Assembly (NCBI GenBank): GCA_015494005.1
Contig: WGCB01000668.1
Location: forward strand, 1 to 8,666
Reading direction: 5' to 3'
Length of the DNA: 8,666 bases
From: Caldilineaceae bacterium
GTDB taxonomy: Bacteria > Chloroflexota > Anaerolineae > Caldilineales > Caldilineaceae
The number at the start of each line of letters is the position of its first letter. Position 1 is the first letter of the stretch. The translations under genes were made by a program, and so were the position numbers. This document shows positions 1 through 5,440 of this stretch, in pieces. The notes beneath the pieces are model-generated. The model was not told the origin of the DNA. It saw only the letters and a program-made list of their open reading frames with translations, and made no database searches.

Positions 1-807
1 CTCGTAGACGTGGGCGTGGAGGACCTGGGTGGTGGTCCCCGCGAAGGGAGGGCGGCCCACCAGGCAGCGGTAGAGCACTGCGCCAAGGGAGTAGATGTCC
101 ACCCGGCCGTCCACGTCCCGGCGACCGGCGCACTGCTCTGGCGCCATGTAGGCCGGGGTGCCAATGGTGCGCCCCATGTTGGTGAGCTCGGGCATGTCCA
201 GGGCCTTGGCGATGCCGAAGTCCGTGAGCAGGGGGATCACCGGGTGGTCCAGGGCCTCCAGCTGGACGCTGTTGGGGGTCCCTGGGCTGGCCGGGCGCAG
301 GAGGATGTTGCTGGGCTTCACGTCCCGATGGATGACGCCCTGTTCGTGGGCGTAGGCCAGGGCCCGGGCGATGGGCTCCAGCAGGTTGCAGCTCTCCTCC
401 GGGCCTAGGTGCCCTCGCCACTCCAGCAGCCGGGCCAGGCTCTCCCCCTCCACCAGCTCCATGGCGATGTAGGCCATGCCATCCTCTGGGGAATCGCCCA
501 CCTGCAGGGTGCGGACAATGTGGGGGTGGCGCAGGGTCCCGGCCGTGCGGGCTTCCTGGCGGAACCGGGAGCGGGAGACGGGATCCGCGCCGGGAGGCAG
601 GAGCTTCAAGGCCACGGAGATCCCCCGCACCTGGTCGTAGGCCTGGTAGACCGCGGCCGCGCCGCCGCTGCCCAGTCGCCGGCCGATGACATAGCGGCCC
701 ACCCGGTGACCGGTCAGGTCCAGCCAGTTGGCCTGCCAGGAAGCGCCGGGCTCAGGGCCCTGGTTGGGTTGTTCGTTGCCTTCCGGGTGCTCCGGGGAAT
801 GGGTCAT
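1..807 (-). CDS. Ser/Thr protein kinase (PknB-like, Hanks type), 3' end outside window
   Basis: The visible 269 residues are almost a whole eukaryotic-like Ser/Thr kinase domain, which transfers ATP phosphate to Ser/Thr of target proteins. Seen: a Pro/Glu-rich N-terminal tail (~1-35), glycine loop GSGGAAAV (46-53), the lysine of VALK (K68), helix-C glutamate E85, catalytic HRD (160-162) with K164 and N167, DFG (196-198), an activation segment with T209, T214 and T217, APE (222-224), and DIYSLG (237-242). All catalytic residues are present, so it should be active. N167 and D196 are 29 positions apart, against 13 in PKA, so about 16 extra residues sit in the catalytic-loop hairpin. No transmembrane segment is visible; one may lie in the missing C-terminus. 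The ATG at 807 was chosen because an in-frame TAG lies just upstream; no Shine-Dalgarno is evident. It is divergent from the FHA regulator, a possible partner. Family call certain; substrate unknown. Confidence 0.96.
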   Translation of the reverse strand, partial: MTHSPEHPEGNEQPNQGPEPGASWQANWLDLTGHRVGRYVIGRRLGSGGAAAVYQAYDQVRGISVALKLLPPGADPVSRSRFRQEARTAGTLRHPHIVRTLQVGDSPEDGMAYIAMELVEGESLARLLEWRGHLGPEESCNLLEPIARALAYAHEQGVIHRDVKPSNILLRPASPGTPNSVQLEALDHPVIPLLTDFGIAKALDMPELTNMGRTIGTPAYMAPEQCAGRRDVDGRVDIYSLGAVLYRCLVGRPPFAGTTTQVLHAHVYE

Positions 808-910
808 GGGGCAAATCAAGGGATGTGTGCGTTGCTACCAGATGGCCGAGCGGGAGGGTTGCTTCCTGTAACGCTGCCGCTGGTCGGACCGTTCCCAGAG
901 CGGCGTCATT

Positions 911-939
911 TTGCCAGCAGCGGGGCTTGCTGGTATGAT
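911..939 (+). promoter_or_regulatory. Sigma-70 type promoter of the FHA regulator gene
   Basis: Seen: TTGCCA (911-916) matches the -35 consensus at 5 of 6 positions. TATGAT (934-939) matches the -10 consensus at 5 of 6. They are separated by exactly 17 bp. Transcription would begin near 946 and run into the FHA/winged-helix gene at 1112. In such GC-rich DNA a match this good at ideal spacing is unlikely by chance, but no transcript start is known. Confidence 0.68.
913..934. promoter_or_regulatory. Putative operator: inverted repeat in the promoter spacer
   Basis: ccagca (914-919) and tgctgg (928-933) form a perfect 6-bp inverted repeat with an 8-nt centre, extended by a G-T pair (913/934). 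It fills the space between the -35 and -10 boxes, a usual place for a dimeric repressor or spacer-acting activator to bind. The adjacent winged-helix regulator or another factor could use it. OmpR-type winged helices more often bind direct repeats, so the binder is open. Confidence 0.45.
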
Positions 940-1111
940 CCAATGCCGTAAGCTTCTCCTCCAGCTTGCCCGTGGAACGCCCTGGAGAGGCGCCCGCCCA
1001 GGGTACACGGTCTCTCCCGGCCCGACGTTCCCGCCCAATTCTAGCACACGTCCAGACGGGACCAAAGCAGTCGAGGGTCAAGCCCCTGGCTTCATCGGAG
1101 ACAACCGTCCC

Positions 1112-1801
1112 ATGAGCATCTTCCGTCCACACAAACGGGAAAAGGCAAGGCGAACGGTGAGCCAATTCGGGAAACTACTCTGTTTGAGTGGCCCCTGCAC
1201 GGGCCAGGAGTACGAGCTGCGCCAGGAGATCACCCGCATCGGCCGCTCCAGCAGCTCGGACATCGTCCTCCAGGATCCCTACGCTTCCCGGCACCACGCG
1301 GAGATCCGGCGCATCGACGACGCCTACCAGGTCCACGACCTGGGCAGCAAGAACGGCGTCTACGTGAACGGCCAGCGGGTCCCATCCGGGAGCACGGCCT
1401 GGCTGGAGGACGGCAGCGAGGTGCAGTTCGCCTCCACCCGCTTCCGCTTCCTGGACCCCTCGGCCACCATCACGGCCCCCTCCCTGGATCCAGTGGCCGA
1501 GCGCGGGCTACGGGTGGACCCGGCCACTCGCCAGGTCTACGTGGACGGGCAGCGCCTGGATCCGCCCCTGAGCGTCAAACAGTTTGAGCTGCTCTGGTTT
1601 CTCTACCAGAACCAGGGCCGGGTGGTGAGCAAGGACGAGATCGCCATGGCCGTCTGGCCCGAGGCGGAAGGGGACATCTACGATGCCAACATCGACCGCA
1701 TGGTGAGCCGGGTGCGCAGCCGCATCGAGCCCGGCAACCGGGGAGAGCCCCGTTTCATCCAGACCATCCGGGGCTACGGCTATCAGCTGCAGGCGGAGTG
1801 A
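1112..1801 (+). CDS. FHA-domain winged-helix transcriptional regulator
   Basis: A 229-residue protein with two domains. An N-terminal FHA domain (~20-116), a phosphothreonine-binding module, shows the conserved GR (44-45), SRHH (59-62) and NG (81-82, repeated 86-87) positions. A C-terminal OmpR/PhoB-type winged helix (~132-227) shows the LSVKQFELLWFL helix (153-164), DEIAMAVW (175-182), the recognition-helix region DANIDRMVSRVRSR (191-204) and the wing FIQTIRGYGYQL (215-226). There is no receiver domain, so the FHA domain takes the sensing position. Binding of a phosphorylated protein, plausibly the kinase encoded next door or its target, may change DNA binding; this is inference. Mycobacterial EmbR joins the same modules in the opposite order and works with PknH. 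ATG at 1112 was preferred over the upstream TTG because the domains begin after it and a weak ggag lies 11 nt before. Domain calls secure; target genes unknown. Confidence 0.93.
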   Translation: MSIFRPHKREKARRTVSQFGKLLCLSGPCTGQEYELRQEITRIGRSSSSDIVLQDPYASRHHAEIRRIDDAYQVHDLGSKNGVYVNGQRVPSGSTAWLEDGSEVQFASTRFRFLDPSATITAPSLDPVAERGLRVDPATRQVYVDGQRLDPPLSVKQFELLWFLYQNQGRVVSKDEIAMAVWPEAEGDIYDANIDRMVSRVRSRIEPGNRGEPRFIQTIRGYGYQLQAE

Positions 1802-1804
1802 GGA

Positions 1805-1826
1805 GCGGACGAGGCGCGGACGAGGC
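1805..1826. repeat. Perfect 11-bp tandem duplication
   Basis: The unit gcggacgaggc occurs twice without a gap (1805-1815 and 1816-1826), starting 3 bp after the stop codon of the FHA regulator. It may be a slippage product or a simple two-copy site. No function is suggested by the sequence. Confidence 0.85.
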
Positions 1827-1866
1827 GCGAAAACAAGCGAGGAAGCAGAGGAGATGCAGGTCCGAC

Positions 1867-1889
1867 CGGAAGGCCGGGCCTTTTGTTTT
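1867..1889 (+). terminator. Probable intrinsic terminator of the FHA regulator gene
   Basis: aaggc (1870-1874) pairs with gcctt (1878-1882) across a 3-nt loop. The stem can extend outward by two G-U pairs and a C-G pair (1867/1885). The 3' side runs into ttttgtttt (1881-1889). It lies about 65 nt after the regulator's stop codon on the same strand. The T run is broken by one G, so strength is uncertain. Confidence 0.6.
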
Positions 1890-1929
1890 GCCTGGCGGAT
1901 GGGTGGGACGGGGAGCCCCAGGGTTCGCG

Positions 1930-2065
1930 AAAATCGAGGCCTGCGGGACTCGGGCCGCCTCCTTTTCGCTATGCGAAGCGTCCGCAAAACGTCGGAGAAA
2001 ACGCAGAAAGGCGTAGGAGAAAAGTGCGCCCGACGTTGACCAAAACGCAAGCAGGATCCAGAAAA
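1930..2065. other. Helically phased A/T tracts (predicted curved DNA)
   Basis: A4 tracts begin at 1930, 1986, 1998, 2020, 2042 and 2062, and a T4 tract at 1963. Successive spacings are 33, 23, 12, 22, 22 and 20 bp, all near multiples of 11. Tracts placed in phase with the helix are known to bend DNA. Such tracts are rare elsewhere in this GC-rich window. The bent segment would lie just upstream of the sigma-factor gene. Tract positions are seen; curvature and function are inferred. Confidence 0.5.
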
Positions 2066-2078
2066 TCCTGTATCCTGT
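2052..2078. repeat. Inverted plus tandem repeat upstream of the sigma-factor gene
   Basis: caggat (2052-2057) is the exact inverse of atcctg (2065-2070), separated by 7 nt. atcctgt is then directly repeated without a gap (2065-2071 and 2072-2078). So one inverted and two direct half-sites cluster within 27 bp, about 90 bp before the start codon. This could be a protein-binding site controlling the sigma gene, though the half-sites are short. Confidence 0.4.
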
Positions 2079-2152
2079 TCAACAAGCGGCACCTCGTGAC
2101 CGTCCCACCACGCTCGTGAGAAGTCAACTCTGTTCACGCGGACCCCTACACC

Positions 2153-2160
2153 GAGGAGGT
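2153..2160 (+). promoter_or_regulatory. Strong Shine-Dalgarno site of the sigma-factor gene
   Basis: gaggaggt matches the anti-Shine-Dalgarno sequence over its whole length and lies 9 nt before the ATG at 2170. It fixes that start over the longer open frame, which begins at 2116. It is by far the best ribosome-binding site in the window. Confidence 0.85.
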
Positions 2161-2169
2161 AAGTTGACC

Positions 2170-2841
2170 ATGAGTTTGAACAGTTCCCAGGCCCTGACCG
2201 CCCCGTGGACACCCCACCTCGATCCGGCCCATCGCCGCTACACCGGCGGTGAAGGGCTGGCCATGGAGCTGTCCGCCATGATCCAGGCTGCCCGGCTGGG
2301 GGACGAGGGCGCTTTCAGCAAACTGATGGAGTACTATCGGAAAGCAGCCGAGCGGGTGGCCCAGCACATCCTGCGCACCGAAGAGGCCGCGGCGGACGCC
2401 GTCCAGGACGCCATGATCAAGGTGCATCGGGCCATGCCACGCTTCCAGGACGGCAACTTCCGCTCCTGGCTCCTGCGCATCGTCACCAACACCTGCTACG
2501 ATCACCTGCGCCGGCAGCGCTGCCGCCAGGCCATCAGCCTGGACAAGATCTTCGAGGAGTCCAACACCGAATTCCCCGCCCCGGAGGAGAGCCACAACCC
2601 GGAAACCATCGCCCTGCGCCGGGAGCGCATGGAGACCCTCCTGGGGGTCATCGAGACCCTGCCCACCTGGCATCGGGACGTGATCCTGCTGGTGGATGTG
2701 CAGGGCTACGACTACGGGGAGGCCGCCAAGATGCTCGGCCTGCCCCTGGGCACGGTCAAATCCCGCCTGAGCCGGGCCCGCGCCACCCTGCGGGACGCGC
2801 TGGTGGACGCCAACGTGGTCCCCAGCCCTGCCACCCCCTGA
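2170..2841 (+). CDS. ECF-type RNA polymerase sigma factor (SigW/RpoE-like)
   Basis: A 223-residue group 4 (ECF) sigma factor, which directs RNA polymerase to a special promoter set. Region 2 spans ~37-118, with the DAVQDAMIKVHRAMPRF core (77-93) and the RSWLLRIVTNTCYDHLRRQ stretch (98-116) that melts and reads the -10 element. After an acidic linker (~128-146), region 4 spans ~152-210, with LPTWHRDVILL (164-174), GYDYGEAAKMLGLPLGTVKSR (179-199) and SRARATLRD (201-209) forming the -35-reading helix-turn-helix. An extra ~35-residue N-terminal tail precedes region 2; M32 would be an alternative start, but the strong Shine-Dalgarno favours 2170. No anti-sigma gene follows: the next gene is convergent after 6 bp. 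It may be controlled by the upstream FHA/kinase system, by a distant anti-sigma factor, or by transcription only. Family call secure; regulon unknown. Confidence 0.95.
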   Translation: MSLNSSQALTAPWTPHLDPAHRRYTGGEGLAMELSAMIQAARLGDEGAFSKLMEYYRKAAERVAQHILRTEEAAADAVQDAMIKVHRAMPRFQDGNFRSWLLRIVTNTCYDHLRRQRCRQAISLDKIFEESNTEFPAPEESHNPETIALRRERMETLLGVIETLPTWHRDVILLVDVQGYDYGEAAKMLGLPLGTVKSRLSRARATLRDALVDANVVPSPATP

Positions 2842-2847
2842 TCCCCG

Positions 2848-3684
2848 TCACGCCGTCCCTTCCCTCGCCTCCAAACGCACGGACCGCCAGGTCCCGATAG
2901 GTCGAAAACCCAACCTGTGATAGACCGCACCGGCAGCCGGATTGCCCCAGTAGAGCACCGGTTGCCGGCCTTCGCGTAGGAGTTCCGCGCAGAGGGCGGA
3001 ACAGACGGCCTTGCTCAGTCCCTGCCCCCGGGCCGCGGGCCGAGTGTAGACCCCGCCGATCATGGCCATCTCCGGCAGCTCCGCGTTGGTCAGAGCGGTG
3101 GAGAGGATGGTCCCACCCCGCTCGGCCAGCCAGATGCGCCGATCCCGCAGGGGATGCTCCACCGCGGCCGGGGAACGGGTCATCTCCTCCGCGTCCGCGT
3201 AGAAGGCCACCAGAGCCGGGAGATCGTCCAGGGTGGCTCGACGCACGCGAATTCCCTGGGGAGGCGGGACGGGGCGGAAGCTTTCCCCCTCCAAGCGCAT
3301 GAGCTCCTCCTCCCGAGCGTAGCAGGGCCGGTACCGGTGCAGATAGGGCAGGAAGGAGTCGATCCCCCGGGGGTTGTCCTGGAGACGCCGGGCCGGAACG
3401 GGGTGCTCGTCCACAATGCGGGCCAGCCCCGTCCAGTCAGCCTGAGCCGTGCCGTAGACCACCCAACCGTCCATGTAGCGGTTGAGCACGGCTCGCAGAC
3501 GCCCGGTTCCCTCCTGGAAGTCGCCCCAGAACTGACAGAAATGGTGGTCAAAGCCCAGGGAGGCCATGTTTCCCAAAAAGTACAGGTTCAGTTCCGGGTC
3601 CCGGGAGAGGAAGGCCTGGGCCTGTTCCTGGTCTCGTTCGGATAGTTCGCGGATCACGTCGATTTCCTCGGTGAAGTGGGTCAT
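2848..3684 (-). CDS. GNAT-family N-acetyltransferase with N-terminal extension domain
   Basis: A 278-residue protein. The C-terminal half (~144-270) is a GNAT fold that transfers an acetyl group from acetyl-CoA to an amine. Seen: IRVRRATLDDLPALVAFY (145-162), the beta-4/acetyl-CoA segment GGVYTRPAARGQGLSKAV (210-227), and the closing AVYHRLGFRPIGTW (253-266) with Y255. The N-terminal half (~8-135, containing NLYFLGNMASLGFD at 33-46) resembles the degenerate GNAT-like domain in two-part acetyltransferases. The acceptor is unknown. The ATG at 3684 overlaps the TGA of the deacetylase gene by 4 bp (ATGA), so translation is probably coupled; no Shine-Dalgarno is visible. The frame stays open further upstream but lies inside the deacetylase gene. 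It is the last gene of the cluster and converges on the sigma-factor gene with no visible terminator. Confidence 0.9.
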   Translation of the reverse strand: MTHFTEEIDVIRELSERDQEQAQAFLSRDPELNLYFLGNMASLGFDHHFCQFWGDFQEGTGRLRAVLNRYMDGWVVYGTAQADWTGLARIVDEHPVPARRLQDNPRGIDSFLPYLHRYRPCYAREEELMRLEGESFRPVPPPQGIRVRRATLDDLPALVAFYADAEEMTRSPAAVEHPLRDRRIWLAERGGTILSTALTNAELPEMAMIGGVYTRPAARGQGLSKAVCSALCAELLREGRQPVLYWGNPAAGAVYHRLGFRPIGTWRSVRLEAREGTA

Positions 3685-4535
3685 GGGATAGGTGCTGGCA
3701 AGGGAGCGAAGAGGTCGTCCAGCTGCAGCCCTGGGCTCGGCGCTGGCCAAACCAGGGCGAAGAACTCTCGTCCCAGCAGTGGGAAGATCTCCTCCGGGGG
3801 CAGGCAGCGGAACATGTGGGTGGGGCCGAACTGGGTGGCGTGGCAGTGCAGAGCGGCCCATTTCCGCTGCGCAAAGGCGGACACGTCGATGACCGTGTTC
3901 ACGTTCTCGTCGGGCCAGCCCACCTCGCCCTGGCGGATGCGCTCATCGAACTCGCCCGGATCGATGCCCCGGGCCTTCACGCGCCGGAGCAGTTCCTGGA
4001 AGAAGGAGCGGGCCAAGGCGCTGTAGAAGAGCCGGCCGGGCTGGAAGGGCGCCCCCTGCTCGGGGTAGCGGGTGGGATCGCCGGCCGCGTGGAAGGCCGC
4101 CACCCCGTGCCGGTGGATGGCCTTGTGGTCCGGGTGGCCGTAGCCGCCGTTGGGCTCGAAGGTGACCACCACGTCCGGCCGCAGCTCGCGCATGATGCCC
4201 ACCAGCCGGGGCACCACCTCGGCTGCCGGCGCGTTCATGAAGGCCCGGGGATGCTGGTTGTCCGGTGAGCCGGCCATGCCCGAGTCCCGATAGTCCAGGA
4301 AGATGAGCCGCTCCACCCCCAGCTCCCGGCAGGCGCAGCGCAGCTCCTGCTCCCGCACCGCGCCCAGGGTCTCGGGCGTGGCCAGGGCCGGGTCCGCGAT
4401 CTGGCCGGCCTCGCCTCGAGTGGCGCAGACCAGGGTGATGGAGACGCCTTGGGCCGCGTAGCGGGCCAGGGTGCCACCGATGCCAAAGGATTCGTCGTCA
4501 GGATGGGCGTAGAGGGCAAGCAGTCGTTGGGTCAT
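3681..4535 (-). CDS. PIG-L/LmbE-family zinc-dependent N-deacetylase
   Basis: A 284-residue cytoplasmic deacetylase of the PIG-L (LmbE) family, which removes N-acetyl groups from GlcNAc-type sugars, including GlcNAc-inositol (MshB), GlcNAc-malate (BshB), or thiol conjugates (Mca). Seen: the N-terminal strand LLALYA followed by HPDDE (11-15), TRGEAGQI (39-46), REQELRCACRELGV (61-74), FLDYRDSGMAG (79-89), and GYGHPDHKAIH (131-141). By analogy with MshB, H11, D14 and H137 bind zinc and D13 is the catalytic base. Its length is close to that of MshB and Mca. The substrate cannot be told from sequence alone. No clear Shine-Dalgarno precedes the ATG at 4535, which lies 35 bp after the phosphoesterase gene. 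Its 3' end overlaps the acetyltransferase start by 4 bp, pairing removal and addition of acyl groups in one transcript. Confidence 0.93.
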   Translation of the reverse strand: MTQRLLALYAHPDDESFGIGGTLARYAAQGVSITLVCATRGEAGQIADPALATPETLGAVREQELRCACRELGVERLIFLDYRDSGMAGSPDNQHPRAFMNAPAAEVVPRLVGIMRELRPDVVVTFEPNGGYGHPDHKAIHRHGVAAFHAAGDPTRYPEQGAPFQPGRLFYSALARSFFQELLRRVKARGIDPGEFDERIRQGEVGWPDENVNTVIDVSAFAQRKWAALHCHATQFGPTHMFRCLPPEEIFPLLGREFFALVWPAPSPGLQLDDLFAPLPAPIP

Positions 4536-4570
4536 GTCGGTCTCTGTTCTGGCTCAGAAGGAAAACAGGG

Positions 4571-5440
4571 TCACTTGATCTCTTCCAAAAAGGCCCACTG
4601 GCCTGGGCCGTGGTCCCGGAGATAGTACTGAACCGCCTCGTCGTAGCTTTCCCAGTGGTGGTTCGAGTGGTATTTCATCCAGTGAGCGAAGTCGCTGGCC
4701 CAGGGCTCCCCGGTGAGGACTGTGCGCAGGAAGAGCTCGGCCACCTTCCCCACCTCGTCCAACATGCCCGACTCCTTGAAGGCCCGGGCAATGCCGCTGC
4801 GGTCGTAGTCCACCCGGCGCAGGATGGGCCGCCACTCCTGGCCCTCCGGCGTGCTCTCCACCAGGAGATACTGGGCTCGGGGGTCCCCGTTGTAGGGCAT
4901 GCCCACACTGCCCCCGTTCCAAATGCGCCGGGAGCAGCACATCCGGATCAGCGGGCGGTGGGTGTGGCCACAGACCAGGATGGGCTCCGAGACGCCGTCC
5001 AGAAACGGGGCGATCTCCTGGTCGGTGGACTCGGGGTAGATGCCCACCGAGGCGCTGCCCGGCACCCCGTGGACCAGACGCATGGCCGGCAGTCCCTCCA
5101 GGGAGAGGCTCATCTCCTTGGGCAGCTCTTCGATGAGCCGGCGCTGCTCCGGGCGTAGATGCCGCCAGGTCCAGGCCGAGGCGGGGTACCGCTGCCCGTA
5201 GCGACGCATTTCGTCCGGCCCGTAGTGGTTGAAGCGGGCCACCACCTCCTCGTGGTTCCCCTGGATGGCCGGCCAGCCTTTCTCCTGGCACAGGTCCAGG
5301 ACCTCCCGGCTCCAGGGGCAGCGGTTGATCTGGTCCCCCAGGAGGTAGACCCGATCCGGCTGGATGTTTTCCAGGTCCCCCAGGACGGCCTTCAGGGCAG
5401 GCAGGTTGCCGTGGATGTCGGCCAGGAACGCGATCCTCAT
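4571..5440 (-). CDS. Calcineurin-like metallophosphoesterase, copy 2
   Basis: A 289-residue two-metal phosphoesterase of the calcineurin-like fold. Seen: MRIAFLADIHGN with D8 and H10, GDQIN (35-39), GNHE (61-64), H124 in LVHGVPG, and GHTH (158-161), so all metal-binding motifs are intact. NGGSVGMPYNGDPRAQ (175-190) closes the core, and a C-terminal extension (~191-289) is shared with the neighbouring paralogue. Related proteins act on phosphodiesters, nucleotides or phosphoproteins; the substrate here is unknown. The ATG at 5440 overlaps the TGA of the upstream paralogue by 4 bp (ATGA) and begins directly with the first core strand. A longer in-frame start at 5569 would lie inside the paralogue and adds only low-complexity residues. 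No Shine-Dalgarno is evident, so coupled translation is likely. Confidence 0.92.
   Translation of the reverse strand: MRIAFLADIHGNLPALKAVLGDLENIQPDRVYLLGDQINRCPWSREVLDLCQEKGWPAIQGNHEEVVARFNHYGPDEMRRYGQRYPASAWTWRHLRPEQRRLIEELPKEMSLSLEGLPAMRLVHGVPGSASVGIYPESTDQEIAPFLDGVSEPILVCGHTHRPLIRMCCSRRIWNGGSVGMPYNGDPRAQYLLVESTPEGQEWRPILRRVDYDRSGIARAFKESGMLDEVGKVAELFLRTVLTGEPWASDFAHWMKYHSNHHWESYDEAVQYYLRDHGPGQWAFLEEIK

Larger units (their letters stand above)
808..1111. other. Divergent intergenic region between kinase and FHA regulator
   Basis: About 300 bp with no supported gene. It holds a near-consensus promoter for the plus-strand regulator (911-939) with an inverted repeat in its spacer. It also has a 6-bp inverted repeat, gccgct (876-881) with agcggc (899-904). 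From an expected start near 946, the regulator leader would be about 165 nt, with a possible small hairpin from ctccag (959-964) and ctggag (982-987). For the kinase I see only a weak minus-strand -10-like element (caaaat) overlapping the plus-strand promoter, so I do not call a kinase promoter. The frame of the regulator is open back to a TTG at 911, but this overlaps the promoter and is not likely to be translated. Confidence 0.7.
1802..2169. other. Gene-free stretch between FHA regulator and sigma-factor gene
   Basis: No supported coding sequence. In order it contains an 11-bp tandem repeat (1805-1826), a terminator-like hairpin (1867-1889), and a small hairpin ttcgc/gcgaa (1965-1969/1973-1977). 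A string of A4 or T4 tracts then starts at about 1930, 1963, 1986, 1998, 2020, 2042 and 2062. It ends with an inverted plus direct repeat (2052-2078) and the sigma-factor ribosome-binding site (2153-2160). A possible -35 element TTGACC (2036-2041) has no convincing -10 partner at 16-18 bp, so no promoter is called. This is where the sigma-factor promoter must lie unless the regulator transcript reads through. Confidence 0.7.

Noticed and set aside
911..1111. Longer N-terminus for the FHA regulator from a TTG at 911
   Set aside because: It would be translated from within the predicted promoter; the added residues show no domain, and the ATG at 1112 precedes the FHA domain at the usual distance.
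2036..2064. TTGACC as the -35 of a sigma-gene promoter
   Set aside because: The hexamer at 17 bp spacing (cagaaa) is a poor -10, and no better one lies at 16 or 18 bp.
1508..2212. Minus-strand open frame of 234 codons covering the gap between the FHA regulator and sigma genes
   Set aside because: It is antisense to the FHA regulator over half its length, has no recognisable motif or ribosome-binding site, and crosses the terminator and repeats.
3685..3861. Longer start of the acetyltransferase at 3861
   Set aside because: It lies inside the deacetylase gene and adds Pro/Arg-rich residues; the ATGA overlap start at 3684 gives a normal protein.
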